From contig NZ_BMTF01000016.1 in NCBI RefSeq assembly GCF_014649535.1, forward strand, positions 62,001 to 126,000: a stretch of 64,000 bases of DNA, written 5' to 3'. This document shows, piece by piece, positions 52,748 to 61,075 of the stretch. The stretch comes from Streptomyces gelaticus (GTDB lineage: Bacteria > Actinomycetota > Actinomycetes > Streptomycetales > Streptomycetaceae). How positions within the stretch are numbered: position 1 is the first letter of the stretch; each line of letters starts with the position of its first letter. The notes under the pieces were generated by a model. The model ran no database searches, was not told the origin of the DNA, and was given only the letters and a program-made list of their open reading frames with translations. A program made the position numbers and the translations under genes.

Positions 52748-53722
52748 CTAACCGGCGCTGCGACGGGCCAGCTCGCTGCCGAGGGGGGTCAGGGCGTGGA
52801 GCATCATGCAGCCTCGGCGGGTGCTGGTGATGAGGCCTGCCTTGCGCAGGACCGAGGCGTGCTTGCTCGCGGTGCCGATGGAGACGCCTGTGCGGTGGGC
52901 CAGCTCCCCTGTGGAGCAGGGCGGGGTCAGGGCCTGGAGGATCAGGGCGCGGGTCCGCCCCAGTAGGTCGGTCAGGCCCTCGGGAGGTGTGGCCGGAAGG
53001 GGGCGGCGGCGTGCGACGGGGTAGACCAGGACCGGGGGGAGGCCCGGGTTGATCAGGGTCACCGGGGACTTCGTGCAGAAGAAGGAGGGGACCAGGGTGA
53101 TGCCCCGGCCGTCCAGGTGCAGGTCACGGTCGCGCGGGTAGTCGGCGCTCAGGGTCGGGGACGTCCAGCGGATCGACGGCGGCAGGGTGTGCAGGAGCTG
53201 TTCGACGCCGCCCTCCAGGACGTCGCGGCTGTGCTGGGCACGTTCCAGGTGGAACGTCTCGCCGATCAGTGGGAGTTGGGGTGCGAGCAGCTCGTGGAAG
53301 TACGTGGTGAGGGCCAGGCGGAGTTCTCCCCGGGCGCACGGGTCGCCGTCGGCGAGCCGGCGGGCCCATGGTGGTGGGGTGCGGCGGCGGAAATGCGTGG
53401 CGAGTTCGTCGCGGAGCCGGGCGGCCGGGGTGGCGTGGATGAGTTCGAGCGAGGTGCTGAAGCTGTCCGTGCCCGAGGGGGTGAGGAAGTCGGGGAAGTC
53501 CCCTCTGTGGGGGACGAGGGTGGTGACGTACCGGATCAGGGCCCTGAGGTCACGTACGGCGAGCCGGGTGCGGACGTGGTGGAGCCAGGGGCCGTACTCG
53601 GCCGGCGGGCGTGGGATCTGGAGGATGTGGAGGCTGTTGACCAGCTCCCACATGTCGTCCGGGCGGGCGGCCACCGTGGTCCGGGCCAAATCGTCCGTGG
53701 TGAAGTGGATGCGCAGTCTCAT
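52748..53722 (-). CDS. ArsR/winged-helix family transcriptional regulator (DUF5937-like)
   Basis: A 324-residue regulator. A long N-terminal domain (MRLRIHFTTDDLARTTVA onward) is typical of Streptomyces DUF5937-type proteins. The winged helix is at the C terminus (CSTGELAHRTGVSIGTASKH, then ASVLRKAGLI), as in ArsR regulators. The signal is unknown. ATG 53722 is divergent from the secreted I36-like gene with 170 bp between, so it may control that gene. Confidence 0.83.
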   Translation of the reverse strand: MRLRIHFTTDDLARTTVAARPDDMWELVNSLHILQIPRPPAEYGPWLHHVRTRLAVRDLRALIRYVTTLVPHRGDFPDFLTPSGTDSFSTSLELIHATPAARLRDELATHFRRRTPPPWARRLADGDPCARGELRLALTTYFHELLAPQLPLIGETFHLERAQHSRDVLEGGVEQLLHTLPPSIRWTSPTLSADYPRDRDLHLDGRGITLVPSFFCTKSPVTLINPGLPPVLVYPVARRRPLPATPPEGLTDLLGRTRALILQALTPPCSTGELAHRTGVSIGTASKHASVLRKAGLITSTRRGCMMLHALTPLGSELARRSAG

Positions 53723-53891
53723 CGGTTCCCCCGAGTGATGAACTGGACGTTTTCCTTGTGCTGCAAACTGTTGGCCCCTCGGCGGCTTTCGCTTCCATGA
53801 TGTGAGGAGCTCGTAAACGAGCGGTAAACGAAGGCGAGCCGCGGTTCCGACCAGTCCGCGGTCTCGGAAACGAAAAAAGGGGGAACCTCGT

Positions 53892-54272
53892 ATGCAAAGG
53901 GTTCGGAACAAGATCGTCACGACAGTCGCGGCAGCCGCCGTGGTCGCCGCCGGGTCGGTGCTGTCGCTCGGGGGGAACGCCGCCGCGGCGGAGGCGGCGG
54001 CCACGATCCACGGCTGTCCGTCCGGTGCCGTCTGCCTCTACCCCAACGGCAGCTGGGCCAACGACAAGCCGACGTACATCTTCTACAGCTACGGTGTCCA
54101 CAAGATCTACAACCAGTTCGGCATCAAGCGGATCTACAACCACCAGACCGGCGGTGCCACCGCCCGTAACTGCTACGACGCCGCCGGCAACAACTGCGGC
54201 GGGTACCAGCAGCCCAACACGTACGCCGACTACGACTACACCCCGTACAACTCCATTCGGCTCGTCAAGTGA
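53892..54272 (+). CDS. secreted peptidase inhibitor I36-like protein
   Basis: A 126-residue secreted protein. A signal peptide (residues 1-33, cleavage near GNAAAAEA) precedes a Cys- and Tyr-rich domain starting HGCPSGAVCLYPNGSW, with Cys pairs also in ARNCYDAAGNNCGGY. This resembles the I36/beta-gamma-crystallin-like inhibitor family, such as Streptomyces metalloproteinase inhibitor SMPI. Inhibitory activity is not proven. It is divergent from the winged-helix regulator and is followed by tandem repeats and a terminator. Confidence 0.78.
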   Translation: MQRVRNKIVTTVAAAAVVAAGSVLSLGGNAAAAEAAATIHGCPSGAVCLYPNGSWANDKPTYIFYSYGVHKIYNQFGIKRIYNHQTGGATARNCYDAAGNNCGGYQQPNTYADYDYTPYNSIRLVK

Positions 54273-54280
54273 TGGATTCG

Positions 54281-54328
54281 CGCTGAGTCGCTGAGCCGCT
54301 GAGCCGGTGAATCGCTGAATCGGTGAGT
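54281..54328 (+). repeat. six tandem 8-bp repeats
   Basis: The units CGCTGAGT, CGCTGAGC, CGCTGAGC, CGGTGAAT, CGCTGAAT and CGGTGAGT follow one another just after the I36-like gene. The pattern CG[CG]TGA[AG][TC] is constant. They may be slippage-prone and strain-variable. Confidence 0.85.
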
Positions 54329-54335
54329 CGAAAGG

Positions 54336-54380
54336 GCTTGCGGGGAATCGGGGTTCGGAAACCCTTGATTCCCCGCAAGC
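54336..54380. terminator. terminator of the I36-like gene
   Basis: The 14-bp stem GCTTGCGGGGAATC (54336-54349) / GATTCCCCGCAAGC (54367-54380) is perfect, and TTTCT follows. It can also serve the convergent dehydrogenase gene. Confidence 0.9.
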
Positions 54381-54425
54381 TTTCTGTGAATTCCTGTGCG
54401 GTGGGTTGCAGGTGAATTCCGGCTG

Positions 54426-55616
54426 TCAGCGGAACGATCCGAAGCGTTCCGCGACGACCGGCAGCCGGTCCGCGGCCAGGGCGTGTGCGGCGGCTCGGGG
54501 GGTGATGTGCTCGGCCTCGGCGCGGGCCAGGATCCGGTCGACCAGGGCACGCATCGCACGACGGGTGTACGCGAACGCCTCGTCGGCGTCGGCGCCGATG
54601 TCGCCGAACAGGGTCCACCACCACCAGGCGTTCGTACCGGAGTTGACGGCGATGTCCGGCAGTACGGCGATGCCGCGGGCGGCCAGCAGGGCCTCCGCCT
54701 CGGGCACCACCGGCATGTTGGCGGCCTCGACGATCCAACGGGCGGTGATGCCCGCCTGGTTGGCGGTGTCCACGGCGTACGAGACGGCGGCCGGGACCAG
54801 TACCTCGGCGTCGGCGGTCAGCCAGGCGTCGGCCGGCAGTTCACGGTCCTCGGCGCGGAGCGCGGCGCGGTCCACGGTGCCGTGGCCGTCGCGGGCGGCG
54901 AGCAGCGCCTCGACGTCCAGGCCGGCGGGGTTGGCGACGGTGCCCTTGATGTCGGCGACCGCGACGACGCGGAGACCGGCGCGGGCCAGGAAGCGGGCGG
55001 TGGCGCCGCCCATGGTGCCGAGGCCCTGCACCGCGACGCGGGTGCCCCGGTGGGCGACGCCGGCCCGGTCCAGGACCGTGAGCACCGATTCGGCGACTCC
55101 GCAGCCGCCCACCAGCTCGTCCAGGCCGATGCCGTCCACGTCGATGGCGAACGCGTCGGCGAGGCGGCGCCGGGCGGCCTCCTCGTCGTCGAGGAGGGGG
55201 TAGACCGCCTGGACGGAGGAGACCAGGCCCGCCTCGGCGGCTGCCCGGTCGACCAGGTCCTGGGTGAGGCCGAGGTCCTCTCCGGTGGTCCAGAACTGTT
55301 CGACGTAGGGGCGTACGGCACGCAGGTAGCGGACGAGGACACCGTAGGCGGCGGGGTCGCGCGGGTCGCAGTCGATGCCGCCCTTGGCGCCGCCCAGCGG
55401 GATGTAGCGGCCCCGGGGGTTGTAGTGCAGCACCTCCTTCATCGTCATGCCGCGGGCCAGGCCGGTGACTTCCTCCAGCGTGCAGTCGGCGCGCATCCGC
55501 AGGCCGCCGCTGGAGACACCGCGCACCAGACGGTCGATGACCAGGTGCCCCTGGTGCCCGGTCTCCTGGTCGGTCCAGGTGAGGGAGATCAGGGGGCCGG
55601 TGGGGGACGTGGTCAT
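54426..55616 (-). CDS. Glu/Leu/Phe/Val dehydrogenase family protein
   Basis: A 396-residue NAD(P)-dependent amino-acid dehydrogenase that would oxidatively deaminate an amino acid to its 2-oxo acid. YIPLGGAKGGIDCDP carries the catalytic Lys, and the Rossmann domain has VQGLGTMGGATARFLA. It also has VEAANMPV and VLPDIAVNSGTNAWWWW. Length suits the ELFV group. The start overlaps the stop of the upstream TPP enzyme (ATGA), so the two act together. Substrate specificity cannot be read with certainty. Confidence 0.88.
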   Translation of the reverse strand: MTTSPTGPLISLTWTDQETGHQGHLVIDRLVRGVSSGGLRMRADCTLEEVTGLARGMTMKEVLHYNPRGRYIPLGGAKGGIDCDPRDPAAYGVLVRYLRAVRPYVEQFWTTGEDLGLTQDLVDRAAAEAGLVSSVQAVYPLLDDEEAARRRLADAFAIDVDGIGLDELVGGCGVAESVLTVLDRAGVAHRGTRVAVQGLGTMGGATARFLARAGLRVVAVADIKGTVANPAGLDVEALLAARDGHGTVDRAALRAEDRELPADAWLTADAEVLVPAAVSYAVDTANQAGITARWIVEAANMPVVPEAEALLAARGIAVLPDIAVNSGTNAWWWWTLFGDIGADADEAFAYTRRAMRALVDRILARAEAEHITPRAAAHALAADRLPVVAERFGSFR

Positions 55617-57265
55617 CGGGGGAGCTCCTGGGGGACGGTGATGAGGGTGGGGCCCGGGGTGTCCAGGGCCCGGCGCAGGGCCCCGGCGAGCGCCTCGGGC
55701 GAGTCGGCGCGTACGCCGTGGCCGCCGTAGGCGCGGGCCAGGGCGGGCAGGTCGACCGGCGGCAGGTCGACCGCGGTGGGGCGGTCGCCGCGGGATGCCA
55801 TCTCGTCGCGGATCTCGCCGTAGCCGCCGTTGTCGAAGACCACGACGGGCAGGGGGAGCCGCAGCTGTACGGCGGTGGCCAGTTCCTGTACGGAGAACTG
55901 GAGGCCCCCGTCGCCGCTCAGCGCGACGACCGGCCGGGCGGGGTCCGCGGTCTTGGCGCCGATGGCGGCGGGCAGCGCGTAGCCGAGCGTGCCGAAGCCC
56001 GTCGGGTGCAGATAGCGGCCCTCCGGGGCGACGGGCAGGTGCGGGATCGCGCCGTAGTAGCAGCACTGGGCGCTGTCGGAGGTGAGTACCGCGTTCGCGG
56101 GGAGCACCGCTGCGATCGCCGCCAGGTACGGCAGCAGGTGTGCGTCCTGGCTCCGGGTCCCGGCGTTCCGCTCTTCGAGCAGGGCGGCGACGGCCCGGTG
56201 GGCCTCGGGGTGCGCCCCGCCGGCTTCGGGGAGGACGGCGAGGAGGGAGCGCAGGGTGTGGCGGGCGTCGCCCACCAGTGGGATGTCCGCGGGCGGGCCC
56301 GCGTACATCTGCGCCGGATCGATGTCGGCCCGGACGAGGGTGCCGCCGAGCGCGGGCAGGGGCTCCCACAGGTCGGATTCGGCGAGTTCGGTGCCGACGG
56401 CGAGCACCACGTCGCGCTCCGCCAGCCAGCGTCGGACGGGACGGCTGTGCAGGGAGACGCCGAGCGAAAGCGGGTGGGTCTCCGCGACGATCCCCTTGCC
56501 GTTCGCCGAGGTCACCACGGGGGCGCCCAGCGCCACGGCCAGGCGCAGGCACTCGGCGGCGGCTCCGCGTGCCCCGCCGCCGAGCACGATCCCGGGCCGG
56601 GCGGCCGAGCGCAGCGCCGCGGCCGCGGCCGAGAGCGCCTCCGGGTCCGCCGTCGCGGGCGAGAGCGGCGGGGCGGTCCGTACCGGACCGGCCGGTGCCA
56701 CGGCGGTGAGCAGGTCCAGCGGTATCTCGATGTGTACGGGGCGGGGGCGCCGTGTGCGGAAGAGGGTGAAGGCGCGGGCGACCGCGACGCCGATCTCCTC
56801 GGCCGAGGCCGCCCGGTGGCTGACGGCCGCGACGCCCCGCAGTGCCTCGGTCTGGCTGCGCATCTCGTGCAGCAGTCCGGTCGACTGCCGGGGGTGGTGC
56901 AGCGGCATGCCGGGTGAGACGACGAGCAGCGGGACGCTGTCGGAGTACGCCTGGCCGACGGCGGCCGCGATGTTCAGCAGTGCCGGGCCGGTGGTGGTGA
57001 TTGCCACGCCGGGCCGGCCGCTGACCCGGGCGTAGGCGTCGGCGGCGTAGCCCGCGCCCTGCTCGTGGCGGGGGTTGAGATGGTCGATGCGGTGGGCGGC
57101 CAGGTGCCGGTAGATCTCCAGGTTGTGGGTGCCGGGGATGCCGAACGCCTGGGTCACTCCGTGCGCGGCGAGCGCCCGCACCAGCGTCTCCCCGCCGGTG
57201 AGGCCGTTTCGCGGTGGCCGGGCGTGCGGGGTCGCGGGCGGTTCCGGCAGGGGGTGTCCAGGCAC
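55613..57265 (-). CDS. thiamine-diphosphate-dependent enzyme (acetolactate synthase/oxo-acid decarboxylase type)
   Basis: A 550-residue ThDP enzyme with PYR, central and PP domains in order. The catalytic Glu is in RHEQGAGYAAD; the ThDP/metal motif is SGDGGLQFSVQE with the downstream FDNGGYGEI. It resembles the acetolactate synthase/benzoylformate decarboxylase family. Together with the amino-acid dehydrogenase it may process the resulting 2-oxo acid, which is inference. Starts at GTG 57265. The upstream gap has two operator-like palindromes. Confidence 0.87.
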   Translation of the reverse strand: MPGHPLPEPPATPHARPPRNGLTGGETLVRALAAHGVTQAFGIPGTHNLEIYRHLAAHRIDHLNPRHEQGAGYAADAYARVSGRPGVAITTTGPALLNIAAAVGQAYSDSVPLLVVSPGMPLHHPRQSTGLLHEMRSQTEALRGVAAVSHRAASAEEIGVAVARAFTLFRTRRPRPVHIEIPLDLLTAVAPAGPVRTAPPLSPATADPEALSAAAAALRSAARPGIVLGGGARGAAAECLRLAVALGAPVVTSANGKGIVAETHPLSLGVSLHSRPVRRWLAERDVVLAVGTELAESDLWEPLPALGGTLVRADIDPAQMYAGPPADIPLVGDARHTLRSLLAVLPEAGGAHPEAHRAVAALLEERNAGTRSQDAHLLPYLAAIAAVLPANAVLTSDSAQCCYYGAIPHLPVAPEGRYLHPTGFGTLGYALPAAIGAKTADPARPVVALSGDGGLQFSVQELATAVQLRLPLPVVVFDNGGYGEIRDEMASRGDRPTAVDLPPVDLPALARAYGGHGVRADSPEALAGALRRALDTPGPTLITVPQELPR

Positions 57266-57278
57266 TGCACAGGCTCCT

Positions 57279-57298
57279 TACTGAATGAGTAGTCAGTA
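57279..57298. promoter_or_regulatory. operator-like inverted repeat 1 upstream of the TPP-enzyme gene
   Basis: TACTGA (57279-57284) and TCAGTA (57293-57298) are inverse arms 8 bp apart, in the 140-bp gap between the TPP-enzyme gene and the FAD oxidase gene. The spacing and A/T content suit a TetR/GntR-type site. Confidence 0.55.
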
Positions 57299-57336
57299 TT
57301 TGGAGTCTGGATCGCCCGTGTCAATGCGTGCAGATA

Positions 57337-57352
57337 CTGAACGTTTGTTCAG
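57337..57352. promoter_or_regulatory. operator-like inverted repeat 2
   Basis: CTGAAC (57337-57342) and GTTCAG (57347-57352) are inverse arms separated by GTTT, about 40 bp from the first inverted repeat. Both sites share CTGA and lie in the same gap, suggesting one regulator not encoded nearby. Confidence 0.55.
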
Positions 57353-57405
57353 CTGTGGGTGCTGACTCCCTTGCCCGGTTTCCGGGTGCCCGTCCGTTCT
57401 TCCGG

Positions 57406-58806
57406 TCAGTGCCGCCCCGCCAGCCGGTCCGCGGCCTTCGCCACCGGGTCGGTGCCGGCCCGCGACGAGGTGAGTTCGCGGCGGTCGGCGGCGCGGTAGG
57501 CGGCGTACATGCCGTGGACGCCGATCCAGCGGAAGGGCTCCGGTTCCCAGCGGCGGACCTTGTGGCCGACCCAGGGGAGGGTGGTCAGATCGGTGGGGCC
57601 CGACTGGCCGGAGTCCTGCTGGATCAGATCGCGCAGGGTGCGGGCGGCGAGGTTGGTGGTGGCGACGCCGGAGCCGACGTAGCCGCCCGCCCAGCCGAGC
57701 CCGGTGGAACGGTCCAGGGTGACCGTGGCGCACCAGTCGCGCGGGACGCCGAGGACGCCGGACCAGGCGTGGTCGATCCTGGCCCCCGCGGTACCGGGGA
57801 AGAAGCGGACCAGGATGTCGCGGAGGGCCTCGATGGTGGCGGGCTGGGTTCGGCCGTCGTTGTCGGTGCCCGAGCCGAAACGGTACGGGACGCCGCGTCC
57901 GCCGAGCGCGATGCGGTCGTCGGCGGTGCGCTGGGCGTACATGTAGGCGTGGGCCATGTCGCCGAGGGTCTCGCGGCCCTCCCAGCCGATGGTGTCCCAG
58001 ACCGGCCGGGGCAGCGGCTCGGTGACGATCATCGAGGAGTTCATGGGGAGCCAGGTGCGCCGCTGGCCCTTGAGGTTCGCGGTGAAGCCCTCGGTGCAGC
58101 GCAGGATGTACGGGGCGCGGACGGTGCCGTACGGGGTGTGCGCGTGCTTGGGCCTGATCTCCGTGACGGGTGTCGACTCGTGGATGGTGACGCCGAGCGC
58201 CTCGACGGTCGCGGCGAGCCCCTGGACGAGTTTGACGGGGTGCAGCCGGGCGCCGTGCGGGGTCCAGGTGGAGCCGACGGCTCCGGTGACATTGACGCGT
58301 TCGCAGGTCTCCCGGGCGCCGCGCAGCACGCGGTCCGTCTCGCCGAAGGCGATCTCGACGGAGTGGAAGTCCTTGAGCCTGGCCAGCTGCGCGGGTGTGT
58401 AGGCGACTTCGAGGACGCCGCCCTGATGGATGTCGGCGTCGATGTTCTCCTCGGCGGCCACGCGTACGACCTCGTCGACCGTCTCGTTCATCGCCTGCTG
58501 GAGCCGGACGGCGGCTTCGTGGCCGTGGAGTTTCGCGTAGCGGTCGCGGCCCGCGATGCCGTTGTAGAGCCAGCCGCCGTTGCGCCCGGAGGCGCCGTAG
58601 CCGCAGAACTTGGCTTCGAGGACGGTGATGTTGAGGAAGGGGACGGCCTTCTTGAGGTAGTAGGCCGTCCACAGCCCGGTGTATCCGCCGCCGACGATGC
58701 AGATGTCTGCGGTGGCGTCGCCGGGCAGGGGTTCCCGGGCGTGCGGGGTGCCTTGGTCCGCGTACCAGAACGATATGCCGCCGTTGACGGTGCTGACGGT
58801 GCTCAT
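57406..58806 (-). CDS. FAD-dependent oxidoreductase (DAO/glycine oxidase family)
   Basis: A 466-residue flavoenzyme of the DAO superfamily, related to PuuB/OrdL-type gamma-glutamylputrescine oxidases. The FAD dinucleotide fold ICIVGGGYTGLWTAYYL is at about 35-51, and CGYGASGRNGGW is a second FAD contact. The C-terminal GLGWAGGYVGSGVATTNLAA completes the flavin site. It would oxidise an amine or amino acid. It lies upstream of the TPP enzyme and dehydrogenase on the same strand, so the three may form a catabolic group. Confidence 0.87.
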   Translation of the reverse strand: MSTVSTVNGGISFWYADQGTPHAREPLPGDATADICIVGGGYTGLWTAYYLKKAVPFLNITVLEAKFCGYGASGRNGGWLYNGIAGRDRYAKLHGHEAAVRLQQAMNETVDEVVRVAAEENIDADIHQGGVLEVAYTPAQLARLKDFHSVEIAFGETDRVLRGARETCERVNVTGAVGSTWTPHGARLHPVKLVQGLAATVEALGVTIHESTPVTEIRPKHAHTPYGTVRAPYILRCTEGFTANLKGQRRTWLPMNSSMIVTEPLPRPVWDTIGWEGRETLGDMAHAYMYAQRTADDRIALGGRGVPYRFGSGTDNDGRTQPATIEALRDILVRFFPGTAGARIDHAWSGVLGVPRDWCATVTLDRSTGLGWAGGYVGSGVATTNLAARTLRDLIQQDSGQSGPTDLTTLPWVGHKVRRWEPEPFRWIGVHGMYAAYRAADRRELTSSRAGTDPVAKAADRLAGRH

Positions 58807-58857
58807 GTTGCCCCTGCTTTGTCCGGTGTGAAGCCCTGGTGGCTCTCGGGCGGGACG

Positions 58858-59532
58858 TTACTGCGGAACAGGCGTTCTCGTCCCCTGCCGGGACCGGACC
58901 AGTGGATAGCAGGCGAGGCCGATGAGTACGGCGGTGAAGTGGCCGAGGTCGGTGAAGCTGCGGCCGGTGATGAGCGGGAGGCCGTAGATGACGAGGACGG
59001 CGAAGAGGTAGACGAACCGCCAGGGCGGCGGGACGTGGTACGTGAGCACGGCGACGACCCCCGCCAGCGCGTAACTGACACCGACGTCCAGGGTGTCGGC
59101 GGCCGACGGCGCCACGTGTCCGTGCCGGATCGCCCAGGCCAGGACGCCCTCGCTGGCGAGGGTGGCCAGGACATGCGCCAGGAGGACGACGGCTAGCCAG
59201 CGCAGGGTGCCGAGCCAGCGCTCGGCCGGTGCGTGGAAGACGGTGTACAGGAAGGCGTACGGGAGCCAGTGCCCGCCGTCGATCCAGAAGGCGCTGGCGA
59301 ACAGGACGCGCACGGGGTCCTCGGTGAGTTCATGGATGTTGGTCGAGCGCTGGCGCAGGAAGTCCTCTTCGAAGTCCGGTGACATCTGGTGGATGATGAC
59401 CGTGGTGACGAAGAGCGCGGCCAGCCAGATGTAGGTGCCGGGTGCGCTGCGGATCCAGGAGCCGGCGCTGTGGAGCCACGAGCCGACGGTGGTGCGGTGC
59501 CGGGCGGGCGGTGCGGGGCTGCTCGGGGTCAT
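58858..59532 (-). CDS. rhomboid-like membrane protein
   Basis: A 224-residue membrane protein with about six hydrophobic segments in a rhomboid-like arrangement: WLAALFVTTVIIHQM, LPYAFLYTVFHAPAERWLG, WLAVVLLAHVLATLA and DVGVSYALAGVVAVL. The Ser and His at the usual rhomboid positions are partly kept (VGVSYALAG, DLGHFTAVLIG), but the GxSG motif reads VGVSYA. It is probably a Streptomyces rhomboid-like protein of uncertain protease activity. It is divergent from the kinase-like gene, only 9 bp apart at the starts. Confidence 0.74.
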   Translation of the reverse strand: MTPSSPAPPARHRTTVGSWLHSAGSWIRSAPGTYIWLAALFVTTVIIHQMSPDFEEDFLRQRSTNIHELTEDPVRVLFASAFWIDGGHWLPYAFLYTVFHAPAERWLGTLRWLAVVLLAHVLATLASEGVLAWAIRHGHVAPSAADTLDVGVSYALAGVVAVLTYHVPPPWRFVYLFAVLVIYGLPLITGRSFTDLGHFTAVLIGLACYPLVRSRQGTRTPVPQ

Positions 59533-59541
59533 ATCCGATTG

Positions 59542-60468
59542 ATGCACGGTCCTGGGAGCGGCGGCGTGATCGACATTCCGGACGGGCTGATCGCCACTCA
59601 GTCCAAGTACAACGGCGCCGCCGGGCGGGCCTTCCTGGCGGCGCTGCCGGGGCGGGCCGCCGAGTTCCTGGAGCGGTGGGGGCTGCGGCGGGACGGCGAA
59701 GCGTTCCACGGGGTGTGTGCGCTGGTGCTTCCGGTGGTGCGGGTGACGGACGACCGCCGGGCGGCGCTGAAGCTCCAGCCGGTGGACGAGGAGACGGCGG
59801 GCGAGCCGGTCGCGCTGCGGGTGTGGGGAGAGGCGGGCGCGGGTGCCGTGCGGTTGCTGGACCACGATGCCGCGACGGGGACGATGCTGCTGGAGCGGCT
59901 GGACGGGCACCGCTCGCTGGGCGGGATGGCGGACGAGCGCGGGGCGGCGCGGATTCTCGCGGAGCTGCTGGCCGGGCTGACGTCCGTACCCGCCCCGGCG
60001 GGCCGCGGGCTGCGGGGACTGGGGGAGCTGACGGAGCGGATGCTGGCGGCGGTGCCCGGAGCGGTGGCGCAGCTGGCGGACGCGGCGGAGGGGCGGCTGC
60101 TCGCGGACTGCGCGGCGGCGATGCGGGAGGTCGCGGGGGAGCCGGGGGACCGGTTGCTGCACTGGGACCTGCACTACGGCAATGTGCTGGCCGACGGGGC
60201 GGGCCGGTGGGTGGCCATCGACCCGAAGCCGCTGGTGGGCGATCCGGGCTTCGAGCTGTGGCCGGCGCTGGTCAACCGGTTCGACCCGGTGGCGGTGCGG
60301 TGGCGGTTCGATCTGCTGACGGATGCGCTGGGCCTGGACCGGGAACGGGCACGCGCCTGGACGCTGGGGCGGCTGCTGCAGACCGAATTGTGGGACGTGG
60401 CGGACGGTGCGCGGCGGCTGGACCCGGACCGGGCAGAGATCGCGCTGCGGTTGCTGGGGCGAAGCTGA
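59542..60468 (+). CDS. APH(6)/streptomycin-kinase-like phosphotransferase
   Basis: A 308-residue APH-fold protein of the APH(6)/hydroxyurea phosphotransferase group. The catalytic loop is LLHWDLHYGNVLADG, and WVAIDPKPLVGDPGFELWP carries the metal Asp in the group-specific pattern. Such enzymes phosphorylate streptomycin or other small molecules; many homologs are not resistance genes. ATG 59542 is nearly back-to-back with the rhomboid-like gene. Confidence 0.86.
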   Translation: MHGPGSGGVIDIPDGLIATQSKYNGAAGRAFLAALPGRAAEFLERWGLRRDGEAFHGVCALVLPVVRVTDDRRAALKLQPVDEETAGEPVALRVWGEAGAGAVRLLDHDAATGTMLLERLDGHRSLGGMADERGAARILAELLAGLTSVPAPAGRGLRGLGELTERMLAAVPGAVAQLADAAEGRLLADCAAAMREVAGEPGDRLLHWDLHYGNVLADGAGRWVAIDPKPLVGDPGFELWPALVNRFDPVAVRWRFDLLTDALGLDRERARAWTLGRLLQTELWDVADGARRLDPDRAEIALRLLGRS

Positions 60469-60518
60469 GCGAGGGGGGCGGGGCGGGTGAGGGTGGTGGC
60501 TCTGCTTACGCTGCCCCC

Positions 60519-60995
60519 ATGATTCGTACCGCTGTTCCCGCAGATGTCCCCGTCATCCACGCCATGGTCCGTGAGCTGGCCGAATACGAGAAGGCCCTGC
60601 ACGAGGTGAAGGCCACCGAGGAGCAGCTGCACGAGGCGCTGTTCGGTGAGCGGCCCGCCGCGTACGCGCACATCGCCGAGGCGGACGACGGCGAGCCGGT
60701 CGGCTTCGCGCTGTGGTTCCTGAACTTCTCCACCTGGCGCGGGGTGCACGGCATCTACCTGGAGGACCTGTACGTACGCCCGGAGCGGCGCGGCGGCGGG
60801 CACGGGAAGGCGCTGCTGACGGAGCTGGCGCGGATCTGTACGGAGCGCGGCTACCAGCGCCTGGAGTGGTCGGTGCTGGACTGGAACGCCCCGTCCATCG
60901 CCTTCTACGAGTCGCTGGGCGCGCGCCCGCAGGACGAGTGGACGGTGTACCGGCTCACGGACGCGGCGTTGGCGGAGCTCGGCGGGCAGCGGTAG
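60519..60995 (+). CDS. GNAT family N-acetyltransferase
   Basis: A 158-residue GNAT protein. MIRTAVPADVPVIHAMVRE begins the fold, the CoA motif is DLYVRPERRGGGHGKALL at about 82-99, and LEWSVLDWNAPSIAFYESLGA is the last core strand and helix. It resembles diamine or thialysine N-acetyltransferases in sequence pattern. The substrate is unproven. Confidence 0.88.
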   Translation: MIRTAVPADVPVIHAMVRELAEYEKALHEVKATEEQLHEALFGERPAAYAHIAEADDGEPVGFALWFLNFSTWRGVHGIYLEDLYVRPERRGGGHGKALLTELARICTERGYQRLEWSVLDWNAPSIAFYESLGARPQDEWTVYRLTDAALAELGGQR

Positions 60996-61075
60996 GCGGA
61001 CGGCGGGCCCTCCGTCCCGGCCCGCGCGTGTCCGTGGCGGCGGCCTCGGGGGCGTTGTCAGTGGCATGGGCCACG

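Noticed and set aside
59442..60995. 517-codon frame covering the APH-like and GNAT genes
   Set aside because: Its first two thirds are a Gly/Arg-rich shadow; only the last part coincides with the real GNAT frame beginning at 60519.
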